Source of the DNA: CAZFMJ01 sp964520045
Lineage (GTDB): Bacteria; Elusimicrobiota; Elusimicrobia; Elusimicrobiales; CAZFMJ01
Reading direction: 5' to 3'
DNA: 41,301 nt
Assembly: GCA_964520045.1 (NCBI GenBank)
Contig: CAZFMJ010000023.1
Coordinates: 1-41,301 of the forward strand
This document shows, piece by piece, positions 8,141 through 15,647 of this stretch (positions are counted from its first letter, which is position 1; every line of letters starts with the position of its first letter). The notes beneath the pieces were generated by a model. The model was not told where the DNA came from and did no database searches. It saw only the letters and a list, made by a program, of their open reading frames with translations. The translations under genes were made by a program, and so were the position numbers.

Positions 8141-8335
8141 TTATCCTTTCCGTGTCTTTATAAAATGCGCGATTGAGCGGTTATAGGTGCGCTCCGCTTT
8201 CTGGTCAAAAAAACATCCCGGAAGTTCGCCGTTGTTCCCGTGATATGTTACGCATTCACAGCATAATCCTTTTCTGGAACACGGTTCGTAAGTGCAGGAG
8301 CATTCTTTGAGATTTGACTCTTTTTTGCATTCCAT
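8141..8335 (-). CDS. Cysteine-rich small protein, DUF6485 family
   Basis: A 64-residue protein with seven cysteines, arranged as MECKKESN, CSCTYEPCSRKGLCCEC and a PGCFF motif, then ERTYNRSIAHFI. This agrees with my memory of the DUF6485 family, short cysteine-rich proteins probably binding metal (zinc or an Fe-S cluster); no biochemical role is known to me. It is first in the unit with ridA and lies divergently from the response regulator, sharing a 101-base gap that must hold both promoters. Confidence 0.8.
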   Translation of the reverse strand: MECKKESNLKECSCTYEPCSRKGLCCECVTYHGNNGELPGCFFDQKAERTYNRSIAHFIKTRKG

Positions 8336-8382
8336 AAGGGTAAGGTCGGCTTCCTCCTGAAAATATGTTTTACTGCCTAATA

Positions 8383-8391
8383 TGTTACAAT
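8383..8391 (+). promoter_or_regulatory. Extended -10 type promoter of the response regulator
   Basis: TGTTACAAT fits an extended -10 (TGn plus TACAAT) about 45 bases before the ATG of the response regulator; no good -35 is seen. Several genes in this window carry the same TGnTATAAT-like motif. Confidence 0.45.
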
Positions 8392-8436
8392 TAAAAAGCC
8401 TTTTTTGTCACGAACTCCGATTAAGGAAAAGCAACA

Positions 8437-8811
8437 ATGTATCTTATACTTGCGGTAGACGATGATCCCGAAGTAATGCGTATTTTAAAAAGTTTTCTTG
8501 AAAGCAAAGGCTATATGGTAGAGCAGGCATTCAGCGGAGTGGATGCCTCCGTTAAAGCCGAGCAAATACGGCCTTGTCTTATAATTCTGGATATACTTAT
8601 GCCGGTGACATACGGCAGTTCGGTGTATGAGAGTCTCCAGCGGGATGAGTCCACGAAAAATATACCGGTAATATTTATGACGGGACTGGATTCCGACACA
8701 GCTCACAAGGTTATGCCTTCATCAGGGAATGTGAGGTATATACATAAGCCCGTGGACTGGAAACTCATGGAACAGTATATTCATGAACTTATCGGAGACA
8801 GCAGAGGGTAG
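8437..8811 (+). CDS. Single-domain response regulator (CheY-like receiver)
   Basis: A 124-residue stand-alone receiver domain without an output domain. The acidic pocket (D8, D9, D10), phospho-acceptor D52 in LIILDILMP, T82 in IFMTG and K104 in IHKPVD are all present, so it should be phosphorylated normally. Such proteins act by protein contact (motility, kinases or phosphorelays); no histidine kinase is nearby, so the partner is elsewhere. Its stop codon is a TAG inside a GGTAGAC heptamer, so the last residues (GDSRG) run into repeat element C. It converges on the MFS exporter gene. Confidence 0.92.
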   Translation: MYLILAVDDDPEVMRILKSFLESKGYMVEQAFSGVDASVKAEQIRPCLIILDILMPVTYGSSVYESLQRDESTKNIPVIFMTGLDSDTAHKVMPSSGNVRYIHKPVDWKLMEQYIHELIGDSRG

Positions 8812-8940
8812 ACGGGAGACGGTAAATGGTAGACGAAAAAAGGGCAACAGAAAAGAAGAGGCGGTAAAAAAGGTTTGTCATACCTTCTGTCCTTCCGTTG
8901 TTTTTACCGTCTACCATCTCCCATCTACCGTTTACCCTCC
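8803..8940. repeat. Heptamer (GGTARAY) inverted-arm element C
   Basis: The clearest copy. The left arm, 8803-8835, has units GGTAGAC, GGGAGAC, GGTAAAT, GGTAGAC. The right arm, 8905-8940, reverse complemented reads GGTAAAC, GGTAGAT, GGGAGAT, GGTAGAC, GGTAAAA. The arms pair along most of their length around a loop of about 70 bases. Located between two convergent genes, whose stops lie in or next to the arms; it could serve as a bidirectional terminator. Confidence 0.85.
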
Positions 8941-8942
8941 GC

Positions 8943-10214
8943 TTATAACGCGGTTTCCCCGTCGCTTATTATTTGGCTGTCGGTTTCGAGCTGCAGGCTT
9001 TTTTTTATGTAGGGCACGGCTTTATAAAACACCGCGGATGATAAAAGCATCCATATTCCCCCGAGCCTGAGCATTGTCTCTATCCCCGCGGTCTGCGCGA
9101 TTTTTCCCGCCAAAAGACTTCCTATCGGAGCGAATCCTATGAAACTTAGAGAGAACAGGCTCATGATCCTGCCCCTGAATTCATTTTTTACGAAAGACTG
9201 AAGAATGGTATTGCATCCCACCGCCTGCGTGGCCATGCCGAATCCCGCCAGCACCAGAAATCCTCCGGAAAGCCACAGGTTTTTTGAAAGAGACAGAGCC
9301 GCGAGGCTTATTCCGAAAAATGCCGATGAAAACAATATCATCGCTGGCAGTCCTTTTATTTTCTTGCGCACCGCCATGCTTATCGCGCCCATGAGAGCGC
9401 CCGCGCCCACGCAGGAAAAAAGATATCCCAGCGTGCCCGCTTTTCCTTTGAGCATTTCCGCCGCCACCACGGGCATCAGATTCATCGCGGGCATCGCCAC
9501 AAGGCTTGTCATGAGCATAAGCACAAGAGGGGCTTTCAGATGAGGCGCGGACATGGAGTATCTTATGCCTTCTTTTATCGAATAAAGGGCGCCCTGTCTT
9601 ATTTTTTGCGCCGGAGAAACTGTTTGGGCGCGGATAAATAAAAGCACGAATATCACGGGAATATATGTCGCCGCGTTTATAAGAAAACACGGGCCTTCTC
9701 CGATGATTCCGAGGACAAGCCCCGCTATGGCGGGTCCTATTATCCTGGCCAGATTAAAGATGGATGAATTAAGCGCTATGGCGTTCGGAAGTTCCGTCCG
9801 TCCCACCATATCGACTATGAAGGATTGGCGTATGGGCATGTCGAAAGCGTTGATGGTCCCGGCCAGCATGCTTAAGAAAAATATATGCCGGATATTCACC
9901 GCGCCGGTTATTGTCAGAATGCCGAGAATAAGCGCCTGGAGCATAGCCAGAAACTGGGTTGCGGCGAGCGCTTTTCTTTTGTCTGTCCTGTCCGCCAGTG
10001 CGCCTCCCGCCAGAGAAAATATGAGCATGGTCGCCTGTCCGGCAAATGAGACCGCTCCCAGCGCGAAAGGCGAAGTAGTAAGACGATAAACCAGCCATCC
10101 CTGCACGGTGAACTGTATCCATGTGCCCATGAGGGAAAGGCTTTGGCTTATAAAAAACAGCCTAAAATTCCTGCGGCGCAGAGAACTAAAAATATTTTCC
10201 ACGCTATTTTCCAT
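8943..10214 (-). CDS. MFS transporter, EntS/MFS_3-like exporter
   Basis: A 423-residue major facilitator protein with about 12 transmembrane helices. The N-terminal LRRRNFRLFFISQSLSLMG, the GWLVYRLTTSPFALG segment and the loop motif GGALADRTDKRK between helices two and three are typical of the MFS_3 group of drug, siderophore or metabolite exporters. The C-terminal half shows FGMATQAVGCNTILQSFV and EFRGRIMSLFSL, also typical. Its start overlaps the preceding lipoprotein stop by 11 bases; together with the TPR lipoprotein it forms a tightly packed three-gene unit. Substrate unknown. Confidence 0.88.
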   Translation of the reverse strand: MENSVENIFSSLRRRNFRLFFISQSLSLMGTWIQFTVQGWLVYRLTTSPFALGAVSFAGQATMLIFSLAGGALADRTDKRKALAATQFLAMLQALILGILTITGAVNIRHIFFLSMLAGTINAFDMPIRQSFIVDMVGRTELPNAIALNSSIFNLARIIGPAIAGLVLGIIGEGPCFLINAATYIPVIFVLLFIRAQTVSPAQKIRQGALYSIKEGIRYSMSAPHLKAPLVLMLMTSLVAMPAMNLMPVVAAEMLKGKAGTLGYLFSCVGAGALMGAISMAVRKKIKGLPAMILFSSAFFGISLAALSLSKNLWLSGGFLVLAGFGMATQAVGCNTILQSFVKNEFRGRIMSLFSLSFIGFAPIGSLLAGKIAQTAGIETMLRLGGIWMLLSSAVFYKAVPYIKKSLQLETDSQIISDGETAL

Positions 10215-10839
10215 TAAGAAGGTAGTTCATGCCTGAACGCGCTTTATCGGCCCCGGGAAGCCGCCAGCGGTCGTAAACGGAAAGGATGTCGTCCGTGAAA
10301 ATTCTTTTGCTTTTCAGGTCAAGGTTCCGGCTGTAATCCCCGGCAAATCCGAAAGATTTTTTCAGCAGTTTGTTCCTCATCTGCTCTTCAGCGTCGAAAT
10401 ACATTTCTTCAATTACCGGCAGTAAGGATATTTTAAGTTTTTTTCCGGACGCGCGGTCTTGCGCTCCGCCTGTTTTTTTCTCCGCCGGAGATAAATCCCC
10501 TTTCTGTTCATAAACGCGGATTTTCCACGGGTTGATCTTGAGCCCGTAGATTTTCATTGAAGAATTCCACAGCATTTCCCTGCCGGCGTTTTTAAGGGAT
10601 GTAAAAGGGCTGGCGATAAGCTTTAGCATGCCGGGGTAGGAGAGCGGCAGATCCTGAAAATCCCATTTTGCGCTGTATGAGGTTTCAATCCGCGATATGC
10701 CGGTTTCTTTTACGAACTGCAGGGAGAATGCTCTGTTATCTCCGGCCGCCGGCTCTGCGGCGCACGTCTGCGGCTGGGCCGAGAGACAGCCGGCAAGGTT
10801 TGTGATAAAAATAAATAAAAGAAAAAAATTAAAAACCAT
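10204..10839 (-). CDS. Putative lipoprotein of unknown function
   Basis: A 211-residue protein beginning with a hydrophobic signal and a textbook lipobox (TNLAGC), so probably anchored in a membrane facing the periplasm. The rest is polar with lysine-rich patches (KKTGGAQDRASGKKLK) and no motif I recognise. Both ends overlap neighbours by 11 bases (the TPR lipoprotein upstream and the MFS exporter downstream), which argues for co-translation and shared function. Confidence 0.72.
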   Translation of the reverse strand: MVFNFFLLFIFITNLAGCLSAQPQTCAAEPAAGDNRAFSLQFVKETGISRIETSYSAKWDFQDLPLSYPGMLKLIASPFTSLKNAGREMLWNSSMKIYGLKINPWKIRVYEQKGDLSPAEKKTGGAQDRASGKKLKISLLPVIEEMYFDAEEQMRNKLLKKSFGFAGDYSRNLDLKSKRIFTDDILSVYDRWRLPGADKARSGMNYLLNGK

Positions 10840-12052
10840 TCTTTGTGTAGTTGTCCAGCATCTCTCTCGCCAGCGTTCCTTCGGGATTAAGTTTTAGGGA
10901 GGAGTTAAGCGATTCCTTGAATTCCTTTTCCATCGCCGCTGTCTGCCTGCGGCTTGAAGGTTTAAGGGCGTGTATCGCGGACAGGGACGCGGCGCGCAGG
11001 GAATACGCCTCGGCAAGCAGACGGGTTCCGGATTGAAAGGGCAGGCAGGGGCTGTTTTCTGAGAAATAGCTTATGGATTCCGAAGACTGGGCATAGGCGG
11101 TGTTGAGCAGATTGCGCGCCGAGGATATATCGCCTGCCGCGGCCTGCCGCGCTCCTTCCTGGAAGTTAAGGCTTGCCAGCTGGTGTTTTGCGTCCATGAA
11201 TCCCGGAACTTCGGAAAGAGCTCCGGCATAAGCGGCGCGCGCCATTGAATACTTTTTTTCCGCCATATGCATGTTTCCGTTCACGGTTGACTGGAAGGCG
11301 GTTTTTAAGGCGGGGTCGGAATTTATTTTTTCCGCGGCGAGGCGCGTTTTTTTGATATCCTCAAGCGTTTTGGCGAAGTCCTGCATGGCGATTTCATAAT
11401 ATGACAGGAGCCTGTGTGAAACCGTATTTTTTATGTCGGAATTTAAGGAATGCAATTTTGCCGTTTCCGCAGCCAGGACTTTGATCTTATCGGCCGCGGA
11501 AGACAGCTCTTCGGCTTTTTCAAGAACCGAAGCCGCGTCTTTTTTCAGATTCGTCCGGCCCTCCATGTCTATCCACGCGATAAGCTCGCAGTATGCAAAA
11601 CTCAGAGACAGGCGCGCCGGATATAATCCGTCCCGCAGGCTCAGGTTTGCGGCCGCAGGCTCAAGCGTTTCTATGGTTTCCCGTAGAGACGGGATATCGC
11701 CCCTGAGAGAGGAGACGGCCGCAAGCATGGCATAGGCGCTCCAGATGTCCGGCCTTTTTGCGATTACTTTTTTAAGAATATTGGTCTCAAATTCCAGAGC
11801 ATTTGAAAATCCTGATTTATGCGACGAAAGGCTGAAATCATCCAATTTCTCAAGAGCTTCTTCGGAAGGCCCGTATTTAATGGATTTTTCAAACAGCCGG
11901 AAAGTTTTTTGAATATCCCCCGGGGCATTGGATTTTTTTTCAATTATATCTTCCGCCCTGTTCAGGTAATAGCCGCTGATGCCTGATTCTATCCGCGAAC
12001 AGCCGCAGGCAAGCGTTGAAACGGCCAAAAGCAGGCATGTGTATGCGTTCAT
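10829..12052 (-). CDS. TPR-like lipoprotein
   Basis: A 407-residue protein with a short N-terminal signal (CLLLAVSTLACGC, lipid-anchor Cys likely at 18) followed by an all-helical, alanine-rich sequence with TPR-like helices, for example DIWSAYAMLAAVSSLRGD and KYSMARAAYAGALSEVPGFMDAKHQLASL. TPR repeats mediate protein contacts; here it probably works at the periplasmic face with the lipoprotein and exporter encoded next to it. It is the first gene of the unit, with an extended -10 promoter motif just upstream of the start. Specific function not recognised. Confidence 0.78.
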   Translation of the reverse strand: MNAYTCLLLAVSTLACGCSRIESGISGYYLNRAEDIIEKKSNAPGDIQKTFRLFEKSIKYGPSEEALEKLDDFSLSSHKSGFSNALEFETNILKKVIAKRPDIWSAYAMLAAVSSLRGDIPSLRETIETLEPAAANLSLRDGLYPARLSLSFAYCELIAWIDMEGRTNLKKDAASVLEKAEELSSAADKIKVLAAETAKLHSLNSDIKNTVSHRLLSYYEIAMQDFAKTLEDIKKTRLAAEKINSDPALKTAFQSTVNGNMHMAEKKYSMARAAYAGALSEVPGFMDAKHQLASLNFQEGARQAAAGDISSARNLLNTAYAQSSESISYFSENSPCLPFQSGTRLLAEAYSLRAASLSAIHALKPSSRRQTAAMEKEFKESLNSSLKLNPEGTLAREMLDNYTKNGF

Positions 12053-12066
12053 ATCGGTTGGTAAAA

Positions 12067-12075
12067 ATTATAGCA
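12067..12075 (-). promoter_or_regulatory. Extended -10 promoter of the TPR-lipoprotein operon
   Basis: On the minus strand the bases read TGCTATAAT, a perfect extended -10, about 14 bases before the ATG at 12052, implying a very short leader. Confidence 0.55.
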
Positions 12076-12296
12076 GATTTTACAGGCGGAGGTGGACGGC
12101 GGGGAAAAAGAGAATGATCGGCCGCAAAGACGCGCAAAAAAACTCAAAGTAAAAAAGCAGGCGGCGGCAGCTGTTGTTTTCCGGGAACGGAAAAAGCCGG
12201 ATGATGGAGGATAGTGTGAATAAAACAGAAAAAGCGACGGGTCGGAATGCGGAGAATTTTTCTGCCTTATGCCGGTTACCATATGCCGTTTATTTT

Positions 12297-12305
12297 TGGT
12301 ATTAT
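12297..12305 (+). promoter_or_regulatory. Extended -10 promoter of the orphan sensor gene
   Basis: TGGTATTAT lies 14 bases before the ATG at 12320, so the transcript would have a leader of under ten bases. No clear -35 is seen, as expected for an extended -10. The rest of the 267-base divergent gap (12053-12319) shows a degenerate GCAAAG-rich patch near 12124 and no gene. Confidence 0.5.
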
Positions 12306-12319
12306 TGGGGATATAAAAT

Positions 12320-13285
12320 ATGACGACGCGGAAATTTAATTACATATTTGCGCTTTGCGTGGCAGGCATGTATCTTGTGCCTTTCGGGATCTTAAGCCGC
12401 CATTTCGCGTCCAGAAATCAGGAGCTTCTTAAAAAAGACACTCTTTCTTATCTTGAATCCCGCGCCAAAAATTTATCGGGCGCCGTAAGCAATGCCCTGG
12501 AAAACAGCTATTATGCCGTAAGCGGGACGATTAACAGCCGTCAGTTCCTGGATTCGGACTGGAGCAAAAGAAAACTGATGCTGGAGAATGTTCTCAGAGA
12601 ATCCCCCGGTATTTATCTGCGGTTTGAGCTGATAAATGCCGAAGGCAGGAAGACCGCTTCGGCCGGCAAGGCCGGCGGGCCGGCGGACGAAAAAAAATCC
12701 GATTACTCAAAAGATGAAATTTTTACGCAGAGCATGGCCGGCGGCATTTCAATGGGCAGGGTTCTGCAGGGTCAGTCTTCTCCTCCTTCGCTTATTGTGG
12801 GAGAATCGCTCTTGCGCGGCGATGAAAAGCGGCCTTTAGGCGTCGTGGTCACATGGATGAGTCTTTCCTGCCTCAATGAAATCGTAAATACGAGCCGCAA
12901 AAGTTTTGAAGAGGGCGATGAGGGGATAATAGACGCGGACGGCATGCTTATAGCCGATTCCCGTGGAATTTCCGTGATTTCGCCGGGAGCCGGAATTTCG
13001 GAAGAGATATCAGCTCTTATCAGGAAAGCGGAGGATTCCGGACTTGACACGGCGAAGGGCGAAAGCCATGCGAAAAAGGAGAGCGGAAAATTGCTGGCGG
13101 CTGTTTCCGCAGTGGAAGGCACGCGGTGGTGGGTTTTTGAGCGGGAGCCCTCTTCGGTGATAAGAGGCTATGCAAGCGTTTTCTGGGCAAGGCGCGTGAT
13201 AGTGTCGGGAATACTGCTTATATTGGTTTTAAGCGTTATAACGGAAAGATTAGCCGGCGTTATGTTCAGGTCCAAAGGGCCATAA
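12320..13285 (+). CDS. Membrane-anchored extracytoplasmic sensor (Cache-like) without output domain
   Basis: A 321-residue protein with one transmembrane helix near the N-terminus (about 9-26), a periplasmic domain of about 260 residues, and a second helix near the C-terminus (IVSGILLILVLSVI). Between them the pattern is that of a double-Cache ligand-binding domain: a long first helix (SYLESRAKNLSGAVSNALE), a strand pair such as GIYLRFELINAEG, and a second module with GDEGIIDADGMLIADSRG. After the second helix only about 15 residues remain, so no HAMP, kinase, GGDEF or chemoreceptor domain follows. It may signal through a partner or be a truncated receptor; repeat element D begins about 70 bases downstream. 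Confidence 0.72.
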   Translation: MTTRKFNYIFALCVAGMYLVPFGILSRHFASRNQELLKKDTLSYLESRAKNLSGAVSNALENSYYAVSGTINSRQFLDSDWSKRKLMLENVLRESPGIYLRFELINAEGRKTASAGKAGGPADEKKSDYSKDEIFTQSMAGGISMGRVLQGQSSPPSLIVGESLLRGDEKRPLGVVVTWMSLSCLNEIVNTSRKSFEEGDEGIIDADGMLIADSRGISVISPGAGISEEISALIRKAEDSGLDTAKGESHAKKESGKLLAAVSAVEGTRWWVFEREPSSVIRGYASVFWARRVIVSGILLILVLSVITERLAGVMFRSKGP

Positions 13286-13335
13286 GACAGGGTATCCGCG
13301 TAGGACCAAAGTTACTTGCCGAACATTATCCGGTC

Positions 13336-13344
13336 TGGTATTAT
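13336..13344 (+). promoter_or_regulatory. Extended -10 motif upstream of repeat D and the amylase gene
   Basis: TGGTATTAT, same form as the promoter motif of the preceding gene. If active, the transcript would run through the repeat element into the GH13 gene. Confidence 0.35.
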
Positions 13345-13354
13345 GAAGAATAAA

Positions 13355-13622
13355 GGTAAACGGTAGAAGGTAGACGGTTCATTCTTTCCATAAATCATTG
13401 AGAATGGCCTGCCCTCTCCTTAATATTATGACGAGAAGTAATCAGCCTTCATCACGAGCTTTTATCTTTTTTTCACGATCTCCAAGTTTCTTAATCCCGT
13501 CCATTGTTCTTCGTGCCCTAATTTCCTGCTCCTTCGAAGCCCGTCTGTTTTTGGACGGGCGTAGGAGAGCCCAATCCCGTCTATTATTCTCCCTTCTCCC
13601 GTCTACCATCTCCCATTTACCT
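13355..13622. repeat. Heptamer (GGTARAY) inverted-arm element D
   Basis: The left arm, 13355-13378, reads GGTAAAC, GGTAGAA, GGTAGAC. The right arm, about 13576-13622, has complementary units (CCCGTCT, ACCATCT, CCCATTT, ACC). The spacer of about 200 bases contains a seven-base perfect hairpin (GCCCGTC at 13539-13545, GACGGGC at 13554-13560). The element covers the region where the start codon of the amylase gene must lie. Confidence 0.75.
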
Positions 13623-15629
13623 TCTTTTATAATCTCGTTTTTAGTCGCCGTACATCTGTGCTGTCCGGCGGCGGGTTTCTCGGGGAATTCCGGAGCTGAG
13701 GAAATGTGGCAGAATTTTTCCTCTTTATTCGACGCCGCCGCGCCCGTGTCCGGGAAAACGCGCGCCGTCTACGCCGCATCCGGCAAAAAATCCGCCGGCC
13801 GATATTCCGCAGGAAGCCGTTCGCAGGCGCAGGAGCTTAAAGAAGTCCTTTCTACCGGCAGATGGCGAAACAGCGGGCCGGATATCGCTCCTTTCGGATT
13901 TAACGGAGGCGGGTCTTATACCCAGGCCCAGAGCGCCGGACTTGAAGGTTTTTTCTACACCAAAAAACAGCTTGAACAGCGCTTCGGACAGCAGTGCCTG
14001 CTCGGACAGCTGCCTGATTATTTCCGGTATTTGGACGCCCTGCTCTCCGTCTATCCGTGGACGGCTTCTTTCCGTAATGAACTCTGCGCTGTAAGGGACT
14101 CGCAGATCTCCGCCGATGAAAAAAACAAAAAACTTAATGCCATGCTTGAGGGATATGTTTCCGTTCTTCAGAAAGAACTGGCAAAGAGCGATTCCGCCGG
14201 GTGGGTTAAAAAAGCCCGCATATACGAGCTTTTTCCCAGAGCGTATAATCTGGAAGGCAGAAGGCAGGCCGGCGGATTTTCACCGCCGGCAAAAAAAGAC
14301 GCGGTTCCCTTTTTTAGGAATTTTCAGGTTTCAGATTTCGACGCTATAAAGCGCATGGGATTTAACGCGGTCTGGCCGATGGGTATTTTTCCGATAGGGG
14401 AGCGCCATCAGTGGGGAACGGCCGGCGGATCCCCGTTTTCCATCCGCGATCATTCCACTATAAACCCCGCCTTGGGCACGGAAGATGATTTCCGGAATTT
14501 TGTGAGAAACGCCCATATCGCCGGCGTGAAAGTCATAGTTGATTTTGTGGTAAACCATGCTTCCATGGACAGCAGACTTCTGGATGAAAATCCCGATTAT
14601 TTTATACACATGAAGCCTGCTCCGATGCAGATCGACCCGCCCCCCGGATACTACGAATATCAGCGGCAGGGAAAATGGCTTTGGGTGCATCACGGAGGCT
14701 ATGAGGTGTTCGGCAGCATCTCCACTTGGAACGATACCGCCCAGATCGATTACAGCAGGCGGGAGACAAGGACAAGGATGACGCAGATACTGAAAAGCTG
14801 GGTGGAGCGTTTTGACATAGACGGCTACCGCGTAGACATGGCGCACATAGTGCTCAACGGGCCGTTCGGCAGGAATTGGAAAAAGAAAATGCCTCCCGAA
14901 GAATTCCTCGCCTCCATGATACGGGAGGTTAAGTCGCTCAAGCCGTCCGCCGCATTTATCGCCGAGGCGTATTCTAATCAGGACGAGCTTTCAGCCTGCG
15001 GCTTTGACGCCATATACAGCAAGTATGAGACACAGAGGCCGGAAGGGCAGACGGGCTGGTATGATTCCTCCGCTAACGGCAATCCCGCGGAACAGGCCAA
15101 CGGCATAAACAGGGCGGCGTATATGGCATGGCAGAAAGGCGGAGCCGGCTCCGTCAGCTTCATAGGAAATCACGACGAGAAAGCCCCGGAAAGGATCTAC
15201 GGCGCAAGACTGCCGGCTTGTCTTACCATGACCCTTCTTCTTCCGGGTTCGGTAATGGTATATTCGGGAGCCGAAATAGGCTTTGACGCCGCAAAGCCGT
15301 GGGAAGAAAAACCCCTTCCTTTCAGCGTGCCGGTTCAGATAGACTGGAATGCCGGAGATGCCCGCGTCAGAGCGGTTTATAAGGAAAGTTTTGCCGTAGC
15401 CAACAGGATACGGGCGGAACTGGGTGATTACGATATAGAGCCTCTTTGGCCCCCGAACGGCCAGAGCTGGGCGGGTTATATTATGAGATCAAAAACCAAT
15501 CCCGGAGCTATGAAAGCGGTAATAGGCAATATGACATGGCAGGAGACCGGGGCGGTCATATCCGGTCCTTTTAACTTCAGCGGCCGGCTTAGGCCGGGCG
15601 AATACCGAATAATAGATTTTTCCAAATGA
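13551..15629 (+). CDS. Secreted GH13 alpha-amylase family enzyme
   Basis: Glycoside hydrolase family 13, acting on alpha-1,4-glucans. The TIM-barrel begins near RIYELFPRAYN, and all four conserved regions are present: DFVVNH, GYRVDMAH (nucleophile Asp at 14835-14837), FIAEAYS (acid/base Glu at 14964-14966) and FIGNHDE. About 200 residues before the barrel match nothing I know. A hydrophobic FIISFLVAV segment then CCPAAGFSG looks like a signal peptide, so the enzyme is probably exported. The start is uncertain: the frame is open from 13398, but that DNA is repeat element D. The nearest in-frame start before the signal is the TTG at 13551, with ATGs at 13404 and 13428. It converges on the ABC-F gene, 18 bases away. 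Intracellular maltodextrin could then go to MalQ. Confidence 0.88.
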   Translation: MDGRRRAQSRLLFSLLPSTISHLPSFIISFLVAVHLCCPAAGFSGNSGAEEMWQNFSSLFDAAAPVSGKTRAVYAASGKKSAGRYSAGSRSQAQELKEVLSTGRWRNSGPDIAPFGFNGGGSYTQAQSAGLEGFFYTKKQLEQRFGQQCLLGQLPDYFRYLDALLSVYPWTASFRNELCAVRDSQISADEKNKKLNAMLEGYVSVLQKELAKSDSAGWVKKARIYELFPRAYNLEGRRQAGGFSPPAKKDAVPFFRNFQVSDFDAIKRMGFNAVWPMGIFPIGERHQWGTAGGSPFSIRDHSTINPALGTEDDFRNFVRNAHIAGVKVIVDFVVNHASMDSRLLDENPDYFIHMKPAPMQIDPPPGYYEYQRQGKWLWVHHGGYEVFGSISTWNDTAQIDYSRRETRTRMTQILKSWVERFDIDGYRVDMAHIVLNGPFGRNWKKKMPPEEFLASMIREVKSLKPSAAFIAEAYSNQDELSACGFDAIYSKYETQRPEGQTGWYDSSANGNPAEQANGINRAAYMAWQKGGAGSVSFIGNHDEKAPERIYGARLPACLTMTLLLPGSVMVYSGAEIGFDAAKPWEEKPLPFSVPVQIDWNAGDARVRAVYKESFAVANRIRAELGDYDIEPLWPPNGQSWAGYIMRSKTNPGAMKAVIGNMTWQETGAVISGPFNFSGRLRPGEYRIIDFSK

Positions 15630-15647
15630 TATTTTCCGCGCTTATTT

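Noticed and set aside
8803..8940. Heptamer arrays considered as CRISPR
   Set aside because: Units are only seven bases, contiguous without spacers, and arranged as inverted arms; no cas genes are present.
9181..9690. Minus-strand 169-codon frame within the MFS gene
   Set aside because: Different frame of the same strand inside a clear 12-helix transporter; polar, low-complexity translation.
12049..12282. Minus-strand frame in the gap before the orphan sensor
   Set aside because: Low-complexity Phe/Ser/Pro translation, overlaps promoter motifs, no ribosome-binding site.
13398..13550. Longest possible N-terminus of the GH13 protein
   Set aside because: It translates the spacer of repeat element D; kept only as an alternative start region because no better start is certain.
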